Position numbers and translations under genes: made by a program
NCBI GenBank assembly: GCA_027603945.1
Contig: JADIIU010000202.1
Span: forward strand, 1-15,681
DNA: 15,681 nt
Direction of reading: 5' to 3'
DNA from: Terramyces sp. JEL0728
Taxonomy: Eukaryota; Chytridiomycota; Chytridiomycetes; Rhizophydiales; Terramycetaceae
Shown here: positions 1 to 8,148 of the stretch, piece by piece
Layout: each line of letters starts with the position of its first letter
Numbering within the stretch: position 1 is the first letter of the stretch
Notes under the pieces: generated by a model
What the model was told of the DNA's origin: nothing
Databases searched by the model: none
Seen by the model: only the letters and a program-made list of their open reading frames with translations

Positions 1-3000
1 ATATAACAATAATGCACTTTTAAAATTGGAAAAGCAACTAGGTGTAACCAGAGGTATTATTATTCAATCTCTTTGGGCAATTATGATTGCAAAGTTTAAA
101 CGAACAGAGGATGTTGTTTTTGGAATAGTTACTTCTGGAAGAGAGCAGGATATTACAGGAGTTAATAGGTATATTGGATTTAATTTAGCATTATTGGTCC
201 AATGATTAATACGGTACCAATCCCATTAAAAATTTCACAAAGTTCAACATACCAAGATTTAGCTAGATATATGCAACAATTTTATGGAGCAATACTTCCC
301 TTCTCCCAAACAAGTTTAGTTGATATAATGAAATGGAATCAAATTCCTCCTGGCGAAAATGTGTTTGATTCATTCATTAACTACTTTAAATTTGCTGAGC
401 AAGAAACGAACAAGGAGTCAAAATTATTGCTTTCCAGCAGGGTTGTGATTGAATATGCTGAATATCCAGTATCGGCTCATTTTTGGGATTTAGATGAAGG
501 CATGATGTGCAAGATTGATTACTCTCCACAACGAATTTCATTAGAAGCTGTTGAAACAATCTTGCAAAGTATTCAAAATTTGATGGATTCAATTATTTAC
601 AACAGTGTAGTATCATTAAGATCTCTCCTTCAAGTTTCAGATGCAGAAAAAACTGAGCTTCTAGAACTAGGAACAGGACCAAAGATTGACATACCTTACA
701 AACTTGGCCACGAAGCGTTTGAGATCATGGCCAACAGATATCCAGATATGGTTGCTGTTGAACAGGTAAATCAAACCATCACCTACGCAGAACTCAACAA
801 CAAGGCAAATGCTTTGGCTAACGACTTGCTTGAACAAGGTGTAAAAGTCGGGGATTTTGTTGGTGTGGTGACAGTGCGGTCTATTGAATTTATTGTTGCG
901 ATCATGGCTGTTTTAAAATCTGGTGCAGCATATGTTCCAATCGACAGCGAGCTTCCAATTGACAGAATCAGTTACATTTTAGAAACCGCAAAGTGCACAA
1001 AGATCCTAATTCACCTCCAAACACCAGATTCTGTATTGTCGCAGCTGGACGAATCGAAATGTATTGCTCTTGATATTTCAAAATCATCGACAGCCAATCC
1101 ACTGATTGAAATTCCTACAAACTCGCCTGCTTATAGTATTTTCACTTCAGGATCAACGGGGAAACCAAAAGGGGTAATTGTCCCGCATATTGCCCTGGTC
1201 AACTTGTTCTCTGGGATGACATACTACAACATTTCGATTGGAAGTAGAATGGCTCAAATGGCATCTATTAACTTTGATGCCAGTGTTTCCGAAATATTCT
1301 GTGCCCTTTCTTTTGGTGCAACTTTGGTGTTGCGCGATGAGACTTTTTACAACATATTAGACAAAGTTGACTGTATTCATGTTACACCAACTGCTCTTTC
1401 GAAAATTAGTCCAGAAAAATACACCAAATTAAAAACTGTTGTTGTTGGTGGGGAACATTGTAGTGATTCGCTAAAGAACATTTGGGCTGATGCTGGAAAG
1501 ACAGGAAGCTTTTGATTGGATACGGACCCACAGAAACTACCATTGTATACCGAAATAACAATCACATCGTCACGTTCTCCACAATCTACTGAAGAAGTTC
1601 ACATTGGAAAACCATTGTCAAACACTGTGCAATATATAGTGGACCATGATTTGCAACTAGTTCGAGTGCTTGGACAATTAGTTATCGGCGGATCTGGTGT
1701 TGCGTTGGGATACTTGAACCGTCCGGATCTAACCGAAGAAAGGTTTATTCCAAACCACTTTACAAACGATGGATCCAAAATGTATCTTACTGGAGATTTG
1801 TGTCGCTGGACCGAAGATGGCAATTTGCAAATCATAGGAAGAGCTGACGACCAAGTCAAAGTCAAGGGATACAGAGTAGAATTGGATGAAGTAGCTTCTG
1901 CAGTGTCAAGGCACTCATCTGTATCGGCATGTGCAGTAGTTATCAAGGATGACAATATTGTTGCCTTTGTAACTCCAGAGACTGCTGACATTGATGGAAT
2001 TCGAGATATGGTTCTAGATATATTGCCGCACTTTATGGCACCTGCTGCTTATGCTGCTCTTGAATCGTTCCCAATGACTTCAAACGGAAAGGTAATTTTA
2101 TGCTTAAAATAGATTGACAAGAAAGCACTCAAAGCTCTGGGGAAATTCTACAGCCTAAAGAAGCAATCACTGGTGATATTCAAAAGAAACTTGTGAATAT
2201 TCTATGTACTGTTTTAGCTGTCCAGGAAGATCAATGCCATCCAAACACTTCATTCTTTGAACTTGGTGGTAACTCTATAAACTCTATTATCTTGGTTTCC
2301 AAACTAAAAGAATCATTCAAAGACTGCAACATCACGTTGATTGACTTTTATCGATTGGCCACTATTAAGCGAATTACTGCATTTATAGAAAAGTGTGAAA
2401 TGGATGATATTGCAATTGCCAAACTTGATTCAAAACGGCAGTCTGTTGCTTCTGAAGATAGTACTATGAACGATGATTTCCACTTTACAAAACGAGAATT
2501 TTCAACATTACTAAATCGCCGACCACTTCGTATTATCTGTTTCCATGGTCAAAAGACAAGTAACAGTATCTTTGAAATCCAACTGGCTGCTTTACAGCAT
2601 TCACTGGAAGGATACGCTGAATTCTACTTTATCCAAGCCCCTAACGAAGTCAAGGCAAGCACATATCTCTCTAGATTCTACGATTCAAAATGGTATGAAT
2701 GGTTCCCATCGCAACTAATTCGTGTATCTCAAGTGCAAAAAACATTCAATTATGCTTACAAGGAGCTATCTAAATTTGGTGACGTTGATGCAATTCTAGG
2801 TTTCTCTCAAGGAGCGACTGTAGTCGAACTGCTCGATAGAATGGTAATGCAAAAGAAAATCGAAAAGTCATGGAATTTCAGCATTTTAGTATCTGGTAAA
2901 CCAGTTGATTCGGTAACTCTCCCAGCCTCACTTTGTCATCCAACTGTAATCAACAGCACACCAAGTATTTTACTGAATGGCATAAAGGAAAGAGAACGTA

Positions 3001-3191
3001 ACCCGCAAAAGCTAATTGATCGGTACAGTGCTAATATGCGTGAAGTATTTGAACATGAAATGGGTCATGAAATCCCAACTAGTTTAGAATTTACGAGACG
3101 GTTTGCAGAGAAAATCCTAAGAATGGGTGGTAATGAACGTAGAAGGCATTTTAAACCTATGAGTGTTTCTTCCAGGGTTTCACTTAAATAA
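1..3191 (+). CDS. NRPS, 3' portion: (C)-A-PCP-FSH1-like hydrolase, frameshifted
   Basis: The gene enters from the left edge, so its start is missing. Order seen: the end of a condensation domain (GPMINTVP after splicing, then a long C-terminal lobe to about 640); an adenylation domain (A2 LKSGAAYVPID; A3 FTSGSTGKPKG; A4 FDAS; A5 GYGPTETT; A7 YLTGDL; A8 GRADDQVKVKGYR; A10 NGK-IDKKAL); a carrier domain with the phosphopantetheine serine in LGGNS (codon 2274-2276); and a terminal FSH1-family alpha/beta hydrolase (GFSQG nucleophile codon 2805-2807; GH histidine 3066-3068). Two introns (169-188, 2092-2112) restore the C6 and A10 motifs. Three further frame changes, near 1506, within 1560-1590 and near 2139-2145, fit no GT-AG intron and look like single-base indels. 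The gene is therefore either decaying or carries assembly errors. My manual specificity code is D-A-S-H-V-V-G-I-V-K; it is tentative and I do not know the substrate. The hydrolase probably releases the product, by analogy with thioesterases. Confidence 0.88.
169..188 (+). other. 20-nt intron, NRPS
   Basis: It starts GTATATTGG and ends TTTAATTTAG. Read through, the frame gives a stop just after VNRYIG. Spliced, codon AG|C gives GVNSIIGPMINTVP, the expected condensation-domain C6 motif. Phase 2. Confidence 0.88.
2092..2112 (+). other. 21-nt intron, NRPS
   Basis: It starts GTAATTTTA and ends AAAATAG, and its length (3n) includes an in-frame TAG. Splicing joins SNGK to IDKKAL, the A10 motif that ends adenylation domains. 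Phase 0. Confidence 0.88.
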
Positions 3192-3192
3192 A
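3187..3192 (+). terminator. AATAAA polyadenylation-type hexamer overlapping the NRPS stop
   Basis: The stop TAA is inside AATAAA. The hexamer is seen directly; its use as a cleavage/polyadenylation signal is inferred. Confidence 0.4.
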
Positions 3193-3487
3193 TTGTTTAT
3201 CAATTACTGTTTATGGAACACTTTGGATTGTGTAGAGGATCCATTTATATCACAGCGAGAGCAGAAAAGTAAACAATTTCAATGTGATGAGTGACCTCAC
3301 AAAATCCTGATAAAATGATTTCGAGTGTTATACTGCCGATGCATTTACTGGAACAACAAATATTTGTCCATTGTTGTTCTCCCTTTTCATGGCTGGCTTG
3401 ATTTACATTTGAGACAGGCTCCAAACAACCTGCGCCGCGAATCTGATTCATAAATAGACCAGCAACCCACCAATTTTATCTTTCAAA
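3192..3487. promoter_or_regulatory. Intergenic: NRPS 3' end and aspartic protease promoter
   Basis: I see no gene here. The stretch has a perfect 12-nt palindrome, ACAAATATTTGT, at 3356-3367, lying within and beside GAACAAC...GTTGTTC arms (3351-3379). A TATA-like CATAAATAG lies about 30-40 nt before the downstream ATG. Regulatory roles are inferred. Confidence 0.4.
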
Positions 3488-4690
3488 ATGCACACATATT
3501 ATCTGTTGGCTCTTGTGCAAGCAAGAAATTTCAAAGTCAATCCAGCATTGAATGAAAAGGGAGAAATCAAAGCCATTTTCAGAGCTACCAAATTGTCAAA
3601 TTCAGTTACTGCTACTGGTGCCTTAAATGCAAACCAAGTTGCCTATACTTTGACTGGGAATGTAGGTGTTGGAACCCCGCCTCAATTTATGTCCATACTA
3701 TTTGATTCTGGATCTGATTTGTTTTGGATTAGAAACAATAATTGTAAAAGCAGCGAATGTGTTGGGCAGAATCAGTTTAATTCTGCTGCTAGCTCTACTT
3801 TTGTTGCTGGAAATAAAAAGGCCAATATTCAGTATGGCGATGGTACTCAGGTTGGTTGCACATTGGCTTCTGACAGTGTACAAATTGGTGGACACAAATT
3901 CACTAATATCTCTGTTTGTTTGGCAGATACTATCATAACTACTACTGGCTCTACTGATGGTATTATAGGTCTGGCAGTTCCTGGTGATTCTCCTCCTTCA
4001 GGTGCTGATTTGTTTGCCTCACTCACTCAACAAGCTACCACTGGGCAAGCCATTGCTGGGTTTTGGTACGATAGAAACGAAAACCTGAATTTTGCCGACC
4101 CAACCATTAAAGCTGGCGAAATCACTTTTGGCGGTGTTGATACTACAAGATTTACTCCGCCTTTCCAATACATTCCTGTAGATAAGACTCAAAGTAATTG
4201 GTTCACACAGTTGGATACAATCACCATCAACAACCAAGTGGTTGCTTCATCCATTTCAATCTTGCTTGATACTGGAACCACAAATTGTATCATTCCCACC
4301 AAGGTTTACAACCAACTTGATCAAATCATGAAAGTTGACAAGAATGGATTCATGGACTGCGCAAATGTAAAGAAGCTACCAGATGTCATATTGGCATGGG
4401 GATCAACTTCATTGACTCTGACTTGGCAACAACAGGTTGTCATTGATCTTACACAAAACACTTGCTCGACAATCTTCCAGCCAAATTCTGATCCTGATGT
4501 TCCATTTATCTTTGGAGCACAATTCCTGCGTAATTTTTACACTGTTTTCGATTACGGAAATAACACTGGTAATGCTCGTATTGGTTTAGCTCAACCATCT
4601 GATTCTTTTACAGCTACTGTTCGAGGTTCTGCTTTAGGGCATTCCATGGCTGCACTCTACGCGGTTTTACTTTCAATGATTCTTTTATAA
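3488..4690 (+). CDS. GPI-anchored-type pepsin-family aspartic protease, paralogue 1
   Basis: A 400-residue A1-family (pepsin/yapsin-like) endopeptidase. A short hydrophobic N-terminus (MHTYYLLALVQA) is a likely signal peptide, followed by a short possible propeptide. The first catalytic motif is FDSGSDLFW (Asp73), with Ser where DTG usually has Thr. The flap is QYGDGT (Tyr116). The second motif is LLDTGTT (Asp261). The C-terminus has a small-residue stretch (RGSALGHS) followed by AALYAVLLSMILL, the usual layout of a GPI-attachment signal, so it is likely displayed on the plasma membrane or wall. The frame is intronless. It ends 140 nt from the convergent paralogue on the other strand, which is very similar throughout. 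The substrate is unknown; secreted nutrition or wall processing are both reasonable. The family call is firm; GPI anchoring is inferred. Confidence 0.95.
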   Translation: MHTYYLLALVQARNFKVNPALNEKGEIKAIFRATKLSNSVTATGALNANQVAYTLTGNVGVGTPPQFMSILFDSGSDLFWIRNNNCKSSECVGQNQFNSAASSTFVAGNKKANIQYGDGTQVGCTLASDSVQIGGHKFTNISVCLADTIITTTGSTDGIIGLAVPGDSPPSGADLFASLTQQATTGQAIAGFWYDRNENLNFADPTIKAGEITFGGVDTTRFTPPFQYIPVDKTQSNWFTQLDTITINNQVVASSISILLDTGTTNCIIPTKVYNQLDQIMKVDKNGFMDCANVKKLPDVILAWGSTSLTLTWQQQVVIDLTQNTCSTIFQPNSDPDVPFIFGAQFLRNFYTVFDYGNNTGNARIGLAQPSDSFTATVRGSALGHSMAALYAVLLSMILL

Positions 4691-4747
4691 ATACACTTTA
4701 TAATTTCTCTGTTCTTACTATATTGAAATCAATGGCAGGCGGAACCG

Positions 4748-4793
4748 CCAATATGAGCTGCGTTAATATCAGTAGTGTATCCGTTCATATTGG
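4748..4793. repeat. Inverted repeat between convergent protease genes
   Basis: CCAATATGA at 4748-4756 pairs with TCATATTGG at 4785-4793. A second pair overlaps it: AATATCAGT (4765-4773) and ACTGATATT (4811-4819). The 140-nt gap at 4691-4830 otherwise holds only the two 3' ends. It could form hairpins in transcripts read from either side. Confidence 0.5.
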
Positions 4794-4830
4794 AAGACTA
4801 GAATGTTGAAACTGATATTTCAAAGTGTTT

Positions 4831-6060
4831 TTATATAAAAAAGGTGACAAGTGGAAGCAAAGCCAATACCATAGAAACTCCACGCGCACCACTACCCTTT
4901 AGAACAGTGAGTGTAACTGTATCAGCAAGGTTGGCAATACCAACACGCGCACCAGAATCTCTTTTGGTAGAGTTTCCAGGATTTGTTCCATAATCAAAGA
5001 CAGAGTAAAAGTTTCTCAAAAACAATGCGCCTAAAATCAATGGATCATCGTCAGTTCCTTCTCCAGGCATGAATATTGGTGCACAGGTTTTGGATGGCAA
5101 ATCTATGATTACTTGTTGGTCCCAAGCCAATGTGAGCGAAAAGCTATCCCATTGAAAGGTAATTGGCGGCAGCGATTTAACTTTTCCGCAGTCCATATTT
5201 CCCTCCGCGTCTATACCCATGGTTTTATTCATCGCGGCATACACTTGCGATGGTACAATCGCAACAGTGGTTCCAGTATCAAACAAAATTGGTGCTGGAG
5301 TGTTGAACTTTTGGCCATTATAAGTGATAGACTTCAAATCAGTAAACCAATTATCTGACGAATCAACAGGGATCCAGTTGATTGGTGGTGTGTATCTAGT
5401 TGAATCAATTCCGCCAAACTAAAATTAGAATCTAAATACCATAATTTCACCAGCTTTGGCATTAGGCTCCAAATATTGTGATCTGTCATACCAAAAAGAT
5501 GCTACATTCTTTCCACTAGTAGCTTGAGAAGTCAAAGTTGCAAAAATATCTGCGCCAGAGGGTTGGTCACCAGGAACAGCAAGACCAATCAACCCATCAG
5601 TTTCGCCAGTAGTAGTAGAAATGTCATATGCCAAACAAACTGGAATATTTTGCATTACAGTTGCACCAACTTGGACGGTATCTTGAGCTAATTTACAGTA
5701 TACTTTTGTTCCATCACCATATCCAATATGAGTCCTAGCATTCAACGATTTGTAAGTTGAGCTTGCTGTCAAGTCATATTTGTTGGTTCCACATTGGCCA
5801 GTGCAGCTCTTGTCGCTAACCCAAAACAAATCAGACCCGGTGTCGAATAGAACATTAAAGAATTGTGGTGGAGTGCCCACACCAATGTTTCCCTGAAGTG
5901 TATACGCCTGTTGATTCGCATTCAAGGCCCCAGTTGAAGAAACGGAATTGGAAAGTTTGGTCTGGAAGGAAACTTTGATTTCTCCTTTCGCATTGTTTGC
6001 AGGATTGTATTTCCAGTTCTTGGCTACGACGAATTGAATCAAGAGTGCCAACATTTGCAT
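4831..6060 (-). CDS. GPI-anchored-type pepsin-family aspartic protease, paralogue 2
   Basis: Two exons, 6060-5440 and 5418-4831, encode 402 residues. The intron of 21 nt restores GEIM-FGGIDS, which matches GEITFGGVD in the paralogue. Start MQMLALLIQFVVA is a probable signal peptide; a second ATG lies two codons on. The catalytic motifs are FDTGSDLFW (Asp73) and LFDTGTT (Asp254), both canonical, with the flap GYGDGT between them. The C-terminus (KGSGARG, then VSMVLALLPLVTFFI) fits a GPI-attachment signal. Compared with paralogue 1 it is nearly the same length and collinear, and it carries an insertion near the end (NSTKRDSG). A TATAAAA box lies 21-27 nt upstream of the ATG and a 27-nt palindrome about 90 nt upstream. 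The role is a cell-surface or secreted protease; the substrate is unknown. Confidence 0.95.
5419..5439 (-). other. 21-nt intron, aspartic protease 2
   Basis: On the minus strand it starts GTATTTAGA and ends TCTAATTTTAG. Its length is 3n, and read through it contains in-frame TAA and TAG. The intronless paralogue at 3488-4690 has continuous coding sequence at this exact point. Phase 0. Confidence 0.93.
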
Positions 6061-6080
6061 TCCTCGATATTTTTTCCTTC

Positions 6081-6087
6081 TTTTATA
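6081..6087 (-). promoter_or_regulatory. TATA box of aspartic protease 2
   Basis: The minus strand reads CTTATAAAAGAAGG, placing TATAAAA 21-27 nt before the ATG. If used with normal TATA-to-start spacing, the 5' leader would be only a few nt, or transcription would start at the ATG itself. Confidence 0.5.
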
Positions 6088-6149
6088 AGTTCATTGTGAC
6101 ATTTCCTTTTTTGCAATCAACCGTGCTCCTAGGCTGTGCAGCAGTAGAG

Positions 6150-6176
6150 AGTAGGTTCCAACTGTTGGAACCTACT
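6150..6176. repeat. Perfect 27-nt palindrome with 13-nt arms
   Basis: AGTAGGTTCCAAC, one central T, then GTTGGAACCTACT. The arms are exact reverse complements. It sits 90-116 nt upstream of the protease 2 ATG, where a dimeric transcription factor site would be placed. Confidence 0.75.
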
Positions 6177-6453
6177 GACTATCGACCTGGTTTCTGGCTC
6201 TTTATTCATATTTGAACAAATTCTCTTTGATGAACCGCGTCTACTTTTAAGGGATTAAGGACAAAATGTTCCGAATGCGGCCCCTCAAACATTAGTCACC
6301 TCGCCGAGCAGCGCTACTATCTTTGGAGCTCTTGTCGATTCAACATTTTTAGTTTGGTTTCTATAAATATTAGGACACGTTGAATAGTTCTCAATCATGT
6401 CCTCAAATACTACCGATTTAAGTAGCAAATTCACATGAAAGAGCGTGGATATA

Positions 6454-7910
6454 TTAAACTAGTACAAGCACACTGTAATTTGGCTTGGAGACCTCTTTAC
6501 CATTGATGGGGATATACGCTCCACCAGTATGTCCAGGTCCAGCTTTACCAATAGCAATATTGTCGTCATGCTCCGCTTGTGCAACATAGAGTGGTTTGCC
6601 ATCGCTACTACCACCAGAAACAAACGGGTTTTCGAGGTAGTGGTTTAATTCATTTTCAACCTGCATCCACTTGACTTTACTTTTATCTCCACAAAGGATC
6701 TCAAAGTTTTCGACAAGATTTTCCTTTTCTCCCCATGGAATCAAGGCTCCTTTGGAAGAAACAAGAGTTTTACCTACATGGACACCGTTCTTGAAGAATG
6801 CTCTTGCGGCTGTATTAATAATAATTACCATACAGCTTGTCTCCATTTGAATCTTTTCCCAATTCAATTGCTTCATCTGGAATGTGATTCTTTTCAGTAT
6901 ACAACCAAAAAGCAGGTGGCATTTCTTCATCTGTTTCTTTGAAATGGTTGTATTCGTGCATGCGTTGCTGAACTTGTTCGTTCCACGACTTTTCAGTCCA
7001 GATTTGCTCTGTTACTTTGATCATTGACGGAGACCCAATATCTTGAAGTGTTAATCCATCTGGGGTAAGCATGTGCATTCCACCAATCTTTACGTAATAG
7101 TCATCGGTTTTAAATGCTGGTGCAGAGTCCAATTCAATTGGAGTAAACTTTCCGGCTCGATTAGCGATAAACTACCTTCAGAATTTTCAAATCCAGAAAC
7201 TCCAAAGCGAGAGTAGATTTTAGCTGCAAATTGCGAGCAAAATACAGTCTTTTTTCCGTTTCCGCCTCTACTTTCATTGTTCAACTTTTCTTCGATTTTT
7301 TTTTCGACTCTAGCATTAGTAACAGCTACTTTTTGGCAAATAGCTTTGCCTTGTTGAAGAGAGAGAAGAGAGAATCAGACGCGGAGGCAAGTTGCGGAAC
7401 GATACTGTAAGGATACCCGTAATCCTTGTACTTGTTGTACAATTCAAGGAATTCTTCTTGTAATTTCGATTCCCCTCTGGCATAGATCTTTTTCCTCTCT
7501 TCGTCCGTCAAAGTGCTGATTCCAATATCGGCACTAGCTTCCATTATAGCTTCAGTGAACGGTCGAAGCTGTGGTCCAGAGTGGTTCTTTTTTCCATTGC
7601 CAAATGGATGATCTACTGGTCCAACCTTACAATAAGTATAGCCGCAAATAGAACCAGAAAACACAGATTCGTACAGGTACAATTTGCCCTGCTCCATACA
7701 TTCGAGTGGCAGTACAGATTTGTCTACTATAATCCCAACATGAGTCCATAGGGTTCCTTCAACGTTCGCTTCAGAGCGTTCAACATACTTCTTTTCAATT
7801 TTTTGAATCAAATTGCCGGCTGGATCATTGCCTTTAAACAATACCAAATCGAATGGTCTTAGCTTGTATCCTTCCTTTCCTACTTTTCTAAACTTTCGAA
7901 TTTTGGTCAT
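6454..7910 (-). CDS. Permuted papain-like (YiiX type) domain fused to DM9/DUF3421
   Basis: Four exons (7910-7330, 7309-7176, 7155-6829, 6809-6454) encode 465 residues. Residues about 15-245 resemble the circularly permuted papain-like family (YaeF/YiiX, also NlpC/P60-like): RPFDLVLFKG, the histidine in WTHVGII (His57), a glutamate in YESVFSG (Glu81), and the late cysteine in VFCSQFAAKIYSRFG (Cys218). The H...E...C order is that of the permuted fold. Residues about 320-465 hold two DM9-type repeats (IPDEAIELGKDSNGDKLYAA ... GALIPWG; GKPLYVAQAEHDDNIAIGKA ... AYIPINGKE). DM9 proteins known elsewhere bind mannose-type sugars or act in host-microbe contact. There is no signal peptide or membrane segment, so it is probably cytosolic. 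The start at 7910 is the first in-frame ATG; the frame stays open about 30 codons upstream without an ATG, so an upstream exon remains possible. Activity (amidase, peptidase or acyltransferase) is not settled. Confidence 0.85.
6810..6828 (-). other. 19-nt intron, papain/DM9 gene
   Basis: Minus strand GTAATTATTATTAATACAG. Splicing turns KLYG followed by a stop into KLYAARAFFKNG, restoring the first DM9 repeat (DUF3421 pattern plYvaRa). Phase 1. Confidence 0.92.
7156..7175 (-). other. 20-nt intron, papain/DM9 gene
   Basis: Minus strand GTAGTTTATCGCTAATCGAG. Splicing joins GFENSE to AGKFTPIELDS and links two reading frames without a stop. Phase 1. Confidence 0.87.
7310..7329 (-). other. 20-nt intron, papain/DM9 gene
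   Basis: Minus strand GTAGCTGTTACTAATGCTAG, with a yeast-like TACTAAT branch motif. Splicing avoids the stop after KLFAKK and joins to VEKKIEEK ahead of the catalytic-cysteine segment. Phase 2. Confidence 0.92.
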
Positions 7911-8148
7911 TAGTGGGGCAGAATTTTCCGCGTTGTTTTGCACTTGGGTCTTGGTTTCATCAATGAAAATACATGGGTGTCTTCTGTGATAACCGAGTAG
8001 AGTTAATATCAGTTGCTACTAGTCAAATTCCAGCAGGTAAAAACTACAGCCGGATACCGACAAGTACAATCACTTCAAAGCGAATGCATCTGCGATAGCC
8101 GAAAGACTATATAAAACGAAATATGAGGTTCTATTTATACAAATAAAA
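7911..8148. promoter_or_regulatory. Short intergenic: papain/DM9 promoter and CBM48 gene 3' flank
   Basis: No gene is seen beyond the ATG-less upstream extension of the papain frame. A TATA-like TTTTATATAG (minus strand) lies near 8106-8115, about 200 nt from the chosen start. That is farther than in the other genes and would leave room for an upstream exon. Confidence 0.3.

Larger units (their letters stand above)
6061..6453. promoter_or_regulatory. Intergenic: protease 2 promoter and DM9 gene 3' flank
   Basis: I see no supported gene. The stretch contains the protease 2 TATA box, the 27-nt palindrome at 6150-6176, a stress-element-like CCCCT in GCGGCCCCTC near 6280, and a plus-strand TATAAATA at 6362-6369 followed by an ATG with only a 13-codon frame. 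Confidence 0.4.

Noticed and set aside
1460..1500. A possible 41-nt GT-AG intron to explain the first NRPS frameshift
   Set aside because: It would delete the conserved SDSLKNIWADAG segment of the adenylation domain and is twice the length of the other 14 introns; a single-base indel is simpler.
1545..1597. GT-AG pairs that might explain the second NRPS frameshift
   Set aside because: All combinations of donors (1545, 1569, 1574) and acceptors (1594, 1597) have the wrong length modulo three.
6397..6438. Plus-strand ATG 28 nt after a TATAAATA, a possible small gene
   Set aside because: The frame is only 13 codons. The one possible 20-nt intron lacks a branch motif and would run antisense into the DM9 gene.
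4763..8011. Shared 12-mer GTTAATATCAGT in two intergenic regions
   Set aside because: Shared 12-mers are expected by chance in an AT-rich window of this size.
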